Assembly (NCBI RefSeq): GCF_000003605.2
Contig: NW_003133371.1
Span: forward strand, 104,614-133,853
Reading direction: 5' to 3'
Source: Saccoglossus kowalevskii
Taxonomy: Eukaryota; Hemichordata; Enteropneusta; Harrimaniidae
Length of the DNA: 29,240 nt
The notes under the pieces are model-generated. The model did no database searches. It saw only the letters and a program-made list of their open reading frames with translations, and had not been told where the DNA came from. The position numbers and the translations under genes are program-made. Positions 1-12,900 of this stretch are shown here, piece by piece (the first letter of the stretch is position 1; each line of letters begins with the position of its first letter).

Positions 1-346
1 GTTGAATGTTGGATCAGCTAGAGCTTGTAAAGTTACTGTTAAAGTATTATGGGGCAGAGGGTTGTGCTCAGACGGCCATTATACTCCATCAATGGACAAT
101 GGACACTGATCAACAGACAAGTAAATTGACTGAATCCAAAACTTATATATTCAGGAGCAAACATCCAGGATTTTTCACTGTCAGACAACAATCATCGTTG
201 AAAACAACAGTTGAAAACTGTCAGAAAACTGTATTTTGTGACTGTTGTTGAGTCTCTCTTGTACAAGACTATAACTACATATGCAATATATAAGAATTTG
301 GTTGTTCTGGATTACCACAAAGTTGGGTTTGTGTTGTTTTCTCCAG

Positions 347-448
347 GTCTATGACTGGCATTCCACAGCAGCTTACACAGAGCCCATAGAAATACACAGT
401 CCAGTGGCACACAACGTCCAAGCAAACATAGAATGTTCTGTGACGTAG
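347..448 (+). CDS. Possible terminal exon of an unidentified convergent gene
   Basis: A strong acceptor (tttgtgttgttttctccag) precedes a 33-codon frame ending in TAG. The peptide begins VYDWHSTAAYTEPIEIHSPV and continues AHNVQANIECSVT. Its composition is protein-like and not low-complexity. Plus-strand AATAAA hexamers follow at 682-687 and 916-921. I recognise no family. If real, it is the last exon of a gene entering from the left and converging on CADPS. The open frame at 6-251 would then be mostly intron. Chance occurrence is quite possible. Confidence 0.3.
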   Translation, partial: VYDWHSTAAYTEPIEIHSPVAHNVQANIECSVT

Positions 449-3400
449 CTCCACCCCTGAATTAGATTATAGAGCACCATCAATGGCCGTTTCACACAAA
501 TACATACAAAAATAGCAATAAGACATTTTGTCTTGTACAGCAAAAATGAAAACAACTAGAAACATTCAGAAAATCCTTCTATATGACATTTATTTTATAT
601 TGCACATGATTAAATATACATAGGGCATTATCCACCTATACAAGGTCAATATCACTAATATATTGACCTGCTGTTGATATAAATAAACATACTAACTACA
701 ATGTACAGCATAACATGAACAAAGTGAACTGTATTCACCACATCTATAAGTACCTTCTCAGCACCATGTCCATCAAAAAGTACCCTGACATACCTGTAAG
801 GGATAATGGTATGTTCCAACATGTCCACCATGCATGTAAACACAAAGAGTTTGGTCATACAGTAAGTTGATCACCTTAGAAAAATCAATTTTCAATATTT
901 TTAATGCCAGCCAAAAATAAAAGAAATCACTGCCACATGTGCAATTTTTTTGTGAGAGAAAAACAGTTTGCAGGGATACATTTACAGCTGAAATATGCTC
1001 TTTAGTCAGTTAACTTTATTCTGTTGCTGCCATTTCTGATTCAGCAGGGCTCTAGAAAAGCTGTCCACTGCACAACAAAATCACAACATTATTGACCTGT
1101 GTATCTGCTTTAACCTTTAACCTAGGGTGCACACTCAATATTTTTCTTTCATGAAATTCAAAGTTTAGTTTAGTTCAAACAGAGTAAGTCAAAACAGATT
1201 CTGTGAGAGAAATAAAATCATTAAAACAAAGTGGTTAAAGCGAAAGGGAGGAGTCACATGACATGGATGTTTGACTAGGCTCTAGATTAACGACAGTGTG
1301 ACACCGTTGATATGGCAACCACCTAAGCCTAAACACAAATGTTTAGTGTCATGAGATCTTCATAAAAAATGTCAACAACGCACACAACATGTCCAACAGA
1401 CACACAGACAGACTCCTGACATTTTCTATTCTGGTCTTCACATGTATACAACACCCTCCAGTCTCGACACACACACACAAAAACATAATAATTTGTTTAC
1501 ATCTTGCTGAATTATAAGACAGTGCAAGTCTACATATAATACAAGAATTGTTAACTTTCCAGCTACAGGAATTTTCAAGTTTGTCTTTTTTAACACCAGG
1601 CTGACAAGAACTGTACACATTAAAGTAATTACAAACAAGCTGGGTTTTGTTAATAAATAGTTAATGCAGCATGCACTATACAACTCCCAATTGAATTTTC
1701 TAAAAAGTTTAAAATCACCTCTCGCTATGTATATTGTTCATTCCATTCATATAATTATTATTATTATTTATTTTTAATATAATGTTCATTTCATTAAGAT
1801 AATTATTATTATTAATTTTACTAATTTATAAAGCAGCTTTATGCATATTTCTCTGCAGTCAAAACAAATATTCTATCCCTACAACAAACAAACAAACAAA
1901 TAAAGTATAAACGTTTTTTTTTTTTTGACCTCTCAATATACACTACAGAATTGACGCTTGTGACCCTTTTACAGGCCTATATAAGATGGAGTCATAAGTA
2001 TGATATGCAAATGAGAAAAGGCTGTGCCTTGGTTCCAATTGGAGTATTTCTATTTTTAGAATCTAGGATGCAAATTACAGGTGTAAGGTTCAAAGCCTAC
2101 TAAAAATGAAAATATTTTGATTTTATCAAAATGCTATCACATTGTATTCGGACCCAATACAAGATTGTTAATGTGAAAATGAAATGGGTAACTATACTTT
2201 TCAGGGGAATATCAGTTAAAAAATTTAATAATGGCGCTAATTTTGATAGCACGTTACCGTTTACAGAATACGTTACTTTTTCTTCATATCTAAAAACTGT
2301 GCTCTAGTAAAGTGCTAAAAACTTTTCAAAATCTATGTTTTAAAAAAAAGCTATATAAGTGAATAATGCTGTATTACTGTGTTCTATGAAAACTGTCTTC
2401 AAAATAATTTGCTCATTCGGTGAGAGAATGCTACTAATATTAATACGTCAAGAGGCTATGTTTTGAAGTAGGCTTTTTCACCTTACATGTCTGGCAGTCA
2501 TTTTGAAATAACAATAGTTTGAACTGTTTTAAATGTTAAAGTACAAGGACATCACAGGAAAGGCTAATCTTATTGAGAAATCAAAATTTTCCATTTCAAG
2601 TAGGATTCGATTTTTGGTAAGTCACTAGATCCCAAACTTGTCAGAGAGGCAATGGTTTTTACCTTCTCATAACAATTGCACAGGTATTCCATTAAAGCGC
2701 TACAGTCGCCATGCAGACCAAGTTCAAATTTCATGTAAACAAACAATGTATTTTACACAGATTGCATCGCTTTGGATTCCATATCTAACATAACGCGGTT
2801 ACGCAACAACTGTAGCACTTTAAAGCATCAACGATTTGAAATACCATGACCATAAACAGTTGTTACATCTCAACATAATATGCCTTAAAAACAAAGTGTA
2901 AATACAAGCAAACCTATGAGGGCGCTGTAACTAGCTACTCAAAAAAATATATATATCTTTAGGGGAGATTTAAATCAAACATTGATTTCATGCAACTATA
3001 AATCTACCAGAAAGTACATGTACTGGAAAGAGGGAAAAAAATGAAATATGAAAAACTGCACACCTGACATTGATCATAATAATTATCTCTTGAATGTCGT
3101 AACACATTTCCTCAACCCGATTTTGAAAATTTACTCAAGTTAAAAAAAAATCCTAACTACAAACTCTCCTGCTGAGGGCATGCATACTATCTGCAGTACA
3201 AAACAAATCAGTAATCACCAGAATATTCATTCATATTTATACACACAACAGTGAATTCTACTATAAAGAAAAGTACCTTATTTACATAAAAACAACTGAA
3301 GTACATATTTTTTGCATCTACCATAGAGGGCAGTCAACACTGGTTATCTGTCCACAAAAGTTAAAAGACTGGGTATCAAAAACTTGGAAGGGAGAGAGGA

Positions 3401-3794
3401 CTGAGAATGTTTTCAAAAAAATCACAACAAATTTTACTCATTAAGCACAAATATTTTTTCAAAACTAAAACAAGCAGCTATATTTGTATGTAATAGTTTT
3501 TGACTCTCTGAGAGGCACATGGTACTAAATAAGTTAAACGGAAAAACAATCCATTTCAGGGTCAAAGGTCAGAACAATGCAACGTACTCTAAATCTAAAA
3601 TCATGAAATCAATTAATATCAAGCTAAAAGCCCCCCCAAAAAACATGCCCTATTTTAACTTTAAAATACATGCATATAGAAAGAAATGTAATACATGCAC
3701 TATCTAAAAAAAGATTAATCGTTTGCTAAGTGTTTAGTAGATTGCATCCAATATGTGTACGTCAACTGCACAAAACAATATAGTCGCCAAGACT
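449..3794. other. 3' UTR of CADPS and intergenic DNA; no further genes seen
   Basis: AT-rich sequence downstream of the CADPS stop, with scattered poly-A/T runs (for example near 1916, 3415 and 3640) and only short random open frames. The CADPS 3' UTR must occupy part of it, but its end is not obvious: the nearest canonical minus-strand AATAAA is about 2 kb away at 1767-1772. No RNA gene or coding block is recognisable. Confidence 0.6.
1767..1772 (-). terminator. Candidate CADPS polyadenylation signal (AATAAA)
   Basis: TTTATT on the plus strand is the first canonical hexamer I find downstream of the CADPS stop, implying a 3' UTR of about 2 kb. Long 3' UTRs are common for neuronal genes, but an isolated hexamer in AT-rich DNA is weak evidence. 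A variant signal nearer the stop could be used instead. Confidence 0.25.
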
Positions 3795-3950
3795 TCAGAA
3801 ATCATCATCGTCAATATGGGAACTGTCCAAGTTGTGAGTCACCGACGCCGTGGCTTCTTCCACCTGTAGCCGGTTCTTGATGGTTTGGTAGGTTTTGCTG
3901 TTCAGTATTTGTTCGGTGATTCCATGCAGCTCAAAATCAGAATACATTTT
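3795..3950 (-). CDS. CADPS: CADPS terminal coding exon with stop codon
   Basis: 156 nt including TGA (3795-3797), local residues 785-835. The acceptor is aaaccag. It encodes [20 protein letters not shown], then [17 protein letters not shown] and a short acidic end [15 protein letters not shown] is the family C-terminal signature. The Gly-rich GGGLQG-like stretch of vertebrate CAPS between that motif and the acidic end is replaced by THNLDSS. Confidence 0.97.
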   Translation of the reverse strand, partial: KMYSDFELHGITEQILNSKTYQTIKNRLQVEEATASVTHNLDSSHIDDDDF

Positions 3951-6900
3951 CTGGTTTAATAAAAAAAAAACATAATTATTTCAAATAACTTTAGAAAAAT
4001 AATCTGTTTTTGTTTGGGAAAAATGTATTTTAGTGTGGAACTGTATACAACATCATGGATACTATATAATAATTAAAGCTATTTTTTTTTTTGATTGACT
4101 AATTGTTTTTGTTTTTTAGCCCTATTGTTGGTTTTTTAGCCCTACCTCTTTTTTTTTCTTAAAAGTAGCTTTAGCTATTATATAATGCACGTGATAATGT
4201 ATAACACTAAATTTCAAAAGACCAGTAGATTTTCTGAAACAAAAATGGAATGTATTTTGTAATACGTGCATTTAAACATGCACAATTTGAACTGATATTC
4301 ATAGGACAAAATGATCAAGTGGAAATCCCAGTCCAGATTCCCCTTGAAAGCTGACACTCAAATTCAAATTGCGTACTTTAAAACCACGTGATTTTACTAT
4401 GTGTTATAAATGATTCACAGGTTCTATACTGAACAGTATGGGATGCGATTAATACACAGTTTTAACAAGACAGGGCGGTGATATGAACACCTACATGCTC
4501 CATGTTACTTTGTCTGCACAGACAAAAGAGGGTATAAAAACAAAAGTTTTGCACATCTATGCCAGAGAGGGCAATGAATGTAATAAAACCATTGATGCTC
4601 GTGTGCTTACCCTGAATAGCTTCAATATTGTGTTCAGTTGATGAATATGAAGTTGAAGGTCAAGTCTGTCAGATAACCAATCACACAATAAATTCATATT
4701 CTGTGTGTACCACTCCTGGCAAAGGTGATTCAAAGATAAATTGAAGTCAGGTCAGCGTTAAAAATAACATACATTTGATAGTTTATGTCTTTGACACTGA
4801 CATTGAGAATTTGTTTGTACACTAGGAGATTATTCTATTATAACCAGTAATAAAGAACAAGGTCACTCAACAATTTTTGTTATGAATAATTTAATGTTGC
4901 TGAGATAGGAGGCAATAAAACTATACTCAAGCTAGTGGGGGATTGTACCTTCACTCATTTTCTCTCAAACCACAACATCCACCTACTTACATCATAGAGT
5001 GAAGAAACGAACTGTTCATCGTGGATTCTCTCCCGAATCTCATCCAAGTTGTTACGCTGAAAGACAATGAAGCTATCTGCTGTCTCCATACTTGGGCTCT
5101 GCGAAGAAAACCATGGCAATATGGCGGTAAACCTTACTAGATGTTGTAACACGCAACGCCCACCCATTGAAGGGGAGGGAAGATAAATATTTTATTTATG
5201 TTTTCCCAATTATTATACAGCCACTGTAGATTATTTGTTGTCTCTCCTGCTATGTAAACCCCCCCCTCCCTTTTCCTCATGCAAAAACCAAATTGCAAGA
5301 TAACCCTGTACTTCCAAGTTTAAAAAAAATAATAATTGTGAATTCTAAATGTTAATATCGCTACACGTAAAGATGTGTATAAATGGTTGCCGAAAAGTCT
5401 GATGCAGTCACACTTGTTTTGAAGATTCCTAATTTCCACCCACTCATGAATGAAATAAAAAGTACACATTGTGTCTTAAAGTCGGCAAAATCATTGTATT
5501 GTTTGTTCTATTGTATTCGTAAGAAACGGTATTTGTTACTTACTGTGAACGAGAGGAAAGATGCAGTGAAAGTGCCTTCATCATATCGCGACAACTTATT
5601 AAATATCGAATGTAGAATAGACACAAGCTGAGGAGAAATGATGGGAGGAAAAAAATATAAACTGTTGAAGAAACCATTCAATCATGTCAATCAATCAGTG
5701 AATCAATCAGTGAAACAATCAATGCAGACTCGAACATTACCTTTCCAACCAGCTTTCTGATGACACTGGTATGTGCCGTTTTGATGACCTCATCAATTTT
5801 GGTATGGTACTGATGCTTAGCAAGAAAGCAAGAAAATAAAAAGTTACAAGATGAGGTAAGTACGAGAAGCAGTGAGAAAATACAAGTCAAATGAACACAA
5901 ACAAACAAACAAGTCATAACGAAAGCTTGCTACTATACGCTACTAGTGAGTCAACTTTAAAGTTGCTCTGTGAGAGGATTCATAAAACTTTATAGGAGTC
6001 TTAGTCTAAACTAAGCATTGCGACGAGAAAACAAGGATTCAAATTCTCCTCATCACGAGTCTTTACACATTGTAAATCAAATCAGTCCCATCGATATTCC
6101 ATGCATATTCACAGACATCTTCTACTCACCCCTTCCTGGTCCACAGACGGAGGACATAGCTTCATCGACTGTGTCTTGGCATCACTTATTATATTAACCA
6201 TAACACATATTTCACCAGGCACTCTGTAGTCCACTGTGGCACGGCCTTTCTTTAAATAAATCTCAAAGGACTTCAATGTCCTAAGTGGAAATGGATATTG
6301 ATTGATTATCAAAGGAAATAAAATGGGGGTATTTTATCAGATGCAAAGATTTCTTTGAACTAGAGGGTCAATCTATTTCAAATGCAGTAATTTATCTGAA
6401 CTAAGGAGTTCAATTTCAGATGCACTTTTTCTCTGAACTAAGAAGTTCAATCAGAGATACTGTTGTCAACATGCAATTTAATTCAATCTGACATAACAGT
6501 GTGGATTTATTTCAGTAATGCTTTTTTTTTCTGAACTAGGGAGTCCATAAAACCTTAGATATACTAATTTATCTGAACTAAGGAGTTCAATTTCAGATGA
6601 ACTGTTTTTTTTGTCAACGAGAAAGCTCAATAAAGGAAGCCGTATTTTTGCCTCATGCAATTTACTTAACTCTGACAGTTACAGTGTTTCCAAAAATTAT
6701 TTCATGCTGCATCATTTACATATGACTTATTTCGACCATAGACACATAAGCGCATGTACTACTAATAGAACAAATATGGTAATATTATTTTGGTCGAATC
6801 CTCACCTACAAATACACGACTCAATCATGTCAGCTGCCATTAACTTCAACCGATGGTCTAGATGCTTAGCGAACACTTCTTCCGGCCAGTGGAGATCTCG

Positions 6901-9900
6901 GATAAAAGTCTGCAGTGCATCTAACTTCCAGAAAAGATCCTCAGAGGTTGCGGTGCCATTGCTGGATGGGAAAATAAAAGTTCAGGACTCATATGAAATA
7001 TATAACATAAAAAAAAATAATTAAAAAAAAATTCTATGAAAACACCATTTTGTGAGTATTTGATTTGAATTTGCTCAAATTTACTCACCCTTTCGGCTCC
7101 CATTTCTCCTTCTCAAAGCCTCGGTGAATCGACTGTGCAACAGATGACTCCATCAAATCAACGTATCGAATAACATGCGGTGCAAACACCTCTCGTAGAT
7201 GGTTGTGAAAACGACCACTATTCAGACTCGCTGTGTAAGTATTGAACATAACAATCATTATATTGGATAGAGATGTCAAATAAAAACATTATTCTATTCT
7301 CAGTATTCTCAAGTTTTGAAACTCAGTTTTTGCAATAATATGTTTTTTTTTCACTGCCTAGCTGCACAGAAGTGAAAATTCTTAATTGGTATCAACCAAT
7401 GAGTTAAATTCATAATACAAACTGAAAAATAAGTACACGCTAAAAAAAACAACACTTACTGTCATTTCGAAGATAATCATTAAGCAACTGGAAAAGCGGG
7501 AAGCTATCCCACGTATCCGGAGGTTGCATCTCCAGCACTGCGTCCATGTCAACGGCAAACAAGGACCAGAAAATCTCGGAATGCTCCACCAATAAATCAC
7601 TAAACCATGCAAATGCCTAAAGGAAGAAAAAAAAATTTGATCAATAATTGATTATATATAATCTTTCCTTTGTATTTGAATAATATTTTGAAATTCGTGC
7701 CGGCATGCAAGGTTACCAGAATGTTTTCATTCATTCATTCACTAATATTAGAATTGAATGCCATTATCATGTTTAGTGTTTTACTTTATGTAAATTTTTA
7801 TAAAATAATTTTGCAAATGGACATTATGAATTATCAAGGTTTATTTCGAAAAAAGATGACAAATTATGGGACAAATAACTATAGGAAATCACTTAATTTT
7901 TGCTGAGGTCATTCATGAAGATGAATTTTTGCAAAATTCACTGACACAATATAACAGTAAACTGTATCTACTAGTATTTATCTCCTTAATGAACAACAGC
8001 CCCCCCCCCCACACATTTCTCACCATTTAAAAATTTCGGTCATAACAGATTATTTTTAAACAGATCGAATATTGAAAATGTGAGCAGTTTTTCAATGAAA
8101 ACTAATTTTTGTCTTTAATCAGATCATCTCTCAACTGCTAAGAAAGATTAAAATTAAAAGTCACTAATAATCATGAATTGACTGTCATGAAAAAATCATA
8201 TAAATGAATATAGATAGACATCTGGTAGCCTTGCACTGGTTCACAACAAGTTGAATTAGTTGTTAGAATGTCACACACTATGGGTAAATAGAAGTCGCAC
8301 TACAACAAAATTTATTTATTAGATTAACTAAAAGCATTTAAAAGCCCTTCCATTGAACTAATTTATTTTTTGTCACAAATAATGAGTATTTTCAGTCAAT
8401 GGTGACTGGCAAGGTACAGGGTTTCACATGCTGTAATGCAAGGGCTTCATCACCATTGACAACCATCTGAAAGACAAGATGGCTGTCATCTGCGGTGAGA
8501 AAAAATGGGAACTGAGGGATTTTATTAGAGTTGGACCTACAAGATTAACTACTGTTAGTCAGTACAGATAACTATATAAGTTGTGTTTAATTCTACAAAG
8601 GTATTTTTTTTTTTTTTTACAAAAATTCAAAACCCTTTCAATACTCTGCCTTTGTTGCCTCCTGTTAACACGGCAGCATGCAGGGTTGGGGAAAAAAAAG
8701 AGAAAAAAAACAAACATGCAGAATGATTTCAAGTTCAAAACACAATAATGGCGTGCACCGCACCATTTTAAAGATGGGAATGATGATTTAAAAAGTGACA
8801 TGCAAGTTGCTATAGAAACCATGTTTATCATTAAACCACCATGAAAGTAGTTTCCCCAGGTATGAGATGCTGATTTGAAAAAAAAAGCCAGATTTGCAAG
8901 ATGATGATAACCAGCAAAAACCTGGGGTACGGGTACCTGAGACTCATGTTCATCATGGCGCTGCATAAAAAATTAGGGACAAACATGTAGAAGAAGTAAA
9001 AAAAAAAAAAAAAAATGGTGGAAAGAAGAAAAAAAACAAGATAGATGAATGAGCTAGGGTATCCAGACTCCCTAAGTTAAATTTGATCAATATGGCTGGC
9101 TGTTTGGATTAAACAAACAACTATCAATCAAAATGATCTTAGGGGTCTGGATACCACATGTAGAAAAAGAACCAATCAAAAGTACTGAAGAATGGTGTGA
9201 AAATTTGTGCACTCTTACGCCTCATAAATGTTGAAATGGTTAATTTCAGCTCAGTTAGCCTTTTTTTTTTTTTTTTGGAATATGCTCTAATATTTTCTGC
9301 CACTCTTCAGGCTATTGACATAAGTGGCTAAATTTGCATATTTCCAGTGTGTTATGATTATGCAAAACATTTAGCCAATCACAAAGATTGTAACAACTAG
9401 TATGAACCAATCAACAATGCAGTTAGTTGAAATCATTTACATACTGTTAGTACTATCAAATTTGCATATCCAATCAACTGAAATCATACCACTATCCAAT
9501 CAACAAAGAATGACGCGAGCGTAAAAGTTAGTAACACAAAGTGAGACAGAAGAAAATAGAAAAACATGCATGGAAGAAAAAAAAGTGAAATACGATGTGA
9601 AGTACATTGTATGTTGATAAACATGAGGTATGGGAGCAAGGCGTGCAATGACAATAAAAATACCGGTACATCTAATTTTTATAAAAAAAAATGTAATATT
9701 TGTAATATAATATACAAGTTTTGAGCAGAGTAAAGAAAAGTCAGTGATGGAAATAAGACATGTTTAAAGTGCCACTTTTCAGTCAGAATATATTTTCATG
9801 ATGTAGTCCGCGAGACACAGTGAGCAATAAACAGCACTGCTCAATAAAAAAATGAAGAAAAACACGGAAAAGATTTAAAATTGATTCAAATGCACGCCAA

Positions 9901-12900
9901 TATCGGAATATGTAGAGAAGTAAGGGGTAAGCTTAGTTACTTAAATCAGTGTTCTATTTATCACTTTTAATCTCATATTATTGCTATTATTACGCCAACT
10001 GGTCATAATTTTTAGTCTCATTGTATGCGACTGTGTTAGAGATAATCATGAAAGTGAGCTAGTTGAAATTTAAGTCACACTGCCAGTTCCAGAATAGTGC
10101 ATGGTGTATGATGTATGTTTCAGCACTTTTAGTTATGTCATCATTATGACAACAAAGAACCTACTTGGCCAATTTTCTGGAGCTGAAAATACCGAGAAAC
10201 GTCACTACAAATCATCAAAGCACTATTTTGAAAATGTCATGATACCCCGCGAGTTAGTATAAATACGACACACGCACCCTTTATAGCGTTGTAAGTGGAC
10301 TGTGAGTTGTTAGGATTAGGAATTGTGGGTAGATGACAAAGGATGGCATAAGCAAACAATACACACACAAACAACATAAATCTTAAACGCTGACTTGAAA
10401 GAAGTCAGCTTGGAATATGATTATAAGCAAAAAAAAATAAATAATAAAACAAACAAACAAACAAACAAAGACTTATTACTTGTAGCCTTCAAGCAGTGTG
10501 GTTTTCATTGGTTATAACAGAGTCAGGGTAATTGTCTCCCCTCCACAAGTAAAAACCTTTCAATCATTTTTTGCTATTGGTTTTAACTGTTCAGAAATAT
10601 GTGTGTGAACAGTAAAAAAATTACAACTGCACTGAAGACGACTTGTACTCAGTTTGTGTAGAAGAAATAAGGTAAAGGAAGACCACAAAGTCTGAAAGAC
10701 ATTCTCAGCTATAATTTTCATTAAATATGAAAAATTTATCGTCAATTATTGGCAAAAAATTTATTAAAACATTAAAATGAATTCCACGGCAAATGTACAT
10801 TCGGGGGAGGGGAGACAATTGTTGAAGCTGACTCTGTGGGTATGATATGTGCTTGCATGGCTGTTTTATATAATATCTACACCACAGTGGGAGAAAATTG
10901 CTGAAAGTTTTAATAACTGAGCATGTTCCAGCCACCCTGGAGGGGTATGTGTTAGACGATAAATGACTGAACAGCCGCGTATGTTAATTAACCCATGGGA
11001 GTGAGGTTTACAGGATGCACACGGAGCAGAGGTGAAGGAGCGGCGAACGCAACAACACACAAAAAAAGCGACAGCACAAAAATGAAAGATTTAACACAGA
11101 ATAGGAGACCATGAAAGAACGGATATCTTACTTTAGACTTTTTGTAAAGCTGAAAAGAAGAGGATGGTTGAAACGGTATAAACATGCATTCCAATTTGAA
11201 TTATTACGAATTATTGCGTTTATTTGGTGCAAAAGAAACCGTAAAAAAAGGAATTAAGACCAGAACATGATGAGTGCCAGAGTACAGCAGATCGTAGCAC
11301 TACTATTAGCACATGCATCGTTGCATAGTTTGGGCTGCATAGTCTGATTTGTTAAACTGATGTAGGGATTCTTTCCACTGATTGTGAAAAATACCTCTTT
11401 TGTTAGTTCAGCGGTTTACAGTTTAAAAACGCAAACACCTACTTTTATATGAAAAGTATCCTGAAACAACCACCCTATATCTATATGGAGGATGATCATC
11501 ATGAAACTGCCACCTTAAATTTATTTGGTTGGGATCATGAAACTGCCACCCTGTACATCTATAAGAAGGGAATCATGAAACTGCCACTTTAAATTTGTAT
11601 GGAGGGAATTGTGAAGCTGCTACCCAGCATCTATGTGGAGGGGGATCATGAACCTACCACCCTAAATCTATGAGGAAGATGATCATGAAACTGTCACCTT
11701 AAAATTTATATGGTTGGGATCATAAAACTGCCATCCTATACATCTATAAGAAGGAAATCATGAAACTGCCACCTTAAATTTGTATGGAGGGAATCGTGAA
11801 ACTGCTATCCAACATCTATATGGAGGGGGATCATGAAACTGTCACCTTAAATTTATATGGAGGGAATCGTGAAACTGCTATCCAACATCTATATGGAGGG
11901 GGATCATGAAACTGTCACCTTAAAATTTATATGGTTGGAATCATAAAACTGCCACCCTATACATCTATAAAAAGGGAATCATGAAACTGTCACCTTAAAT
12001 TTATATGGAGGGAATCGTGAAACTGCTATCCAACATCTATATGGAGGGGGATCATGAAACTGTCACCTTAAAATTTATATGGTTGGGTCATGAAACTGCC
12101 ACACTATACATCTATAAGGAGGGAATCTTGAAAATGTCACCTTAAATTTGTATGAAGGGAATCATGAAACTGCTACCCAACATCTATATGGAGAGGGATC
12201 TTGAAACTGTTCATGAATTTGATATGAAAGAAAATATGAAAATACAAGCCTAATTCTATCTGGAGAGAGTCCATGATACCACCACCCTACATTTAAGAGG
12301 GCCATGAAACTACCACCCTAAATGAAGGGGTCCATGAAACTACCACTCTAAATGAAGGGGGTCCATGAAACTACCACCCTAAATGAAGGGGGGTCCATGA
12401 AACTAACACTCTACATCTATATGGAAGAACGTAAAACCGACACATTAATTTACATTGAGGGTAACATGAAACTTGTTCAATGTCAAATAAAATTTTTAAA
12501 TGTTTTTTTTTTTTTTTTTTTCGTAGGATTCATTTTAATAATAGTATCTGACTGTTTCATCTCAGGTCACATAGTAAAGGGTTGACATATGAGGAAATTT
12601 TGCCATTTTTCACTTTTCATTTTTCTTTATTTTCATTACTGGTAAAAACTCATAATAATGAAAACATGAAGTAGATGACATAATTCTAAATTCTGCTAAA
12701 ACCTCCTAAACTCAAATCACAAAAGGTAACTTAGCAATTTACTGAAAATCGTCATGGAAACACAGTTCCGTAACACTGAAAATATATTACTGTTTGTTTA
12801 CGGCAAATGATAATCCATTTGATATTTGTTTCGTGACGCCGCCAACAAAATTTACTTACTCTGACAAATTCAATCGCTAGTCGTGAAGTTCAATTTCACG

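Larger units (their letters stand above)
7617..11460. other. First 3.8 kb (left end) of the large E11-E12 intron
   Basis: No exon is supported here. The stretch is AT-rich with poly-A/T runs (about 8603, 8999-9015, 9262-9278), an AAAC repeat near 10447-10468, and the inverted-repeat elements listed separately. Short open frames in it look random and start or end in homopolymers. Confidence 0.7.

Noticed and set aside
6-251. Plus-strand open frame of 81 codons at the left edge
   Set aside because: No recognisable domain. It could be intron before the candidate exon at 347 and cannot be supported as coding from this window alone.
5383-5631. Plus-strand open frame of 82 codons
   Set aside because: It is antisense to CADPS exon E17, whose KLSRYDEGT motif and splice sites explain the region.
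6611-7024. Plus-strand open frame of 137 codons
   Set aside because: Antisense shadow of exon E14, ending in A-runs.
8394-8460. 11-bp inverted repeat GTCAATGGTGA / TCACCATTGAC
   Set aside because: The arms are too short, with no further pairing or flanking duplication that would support an element.
10705-11194. Overlapping minus-strand open frames of 64-76 codons
   Set aside because: No family resemblance and no splice-site support, and they overlap one another and the inverted-repeat element. Treated as chance frames.
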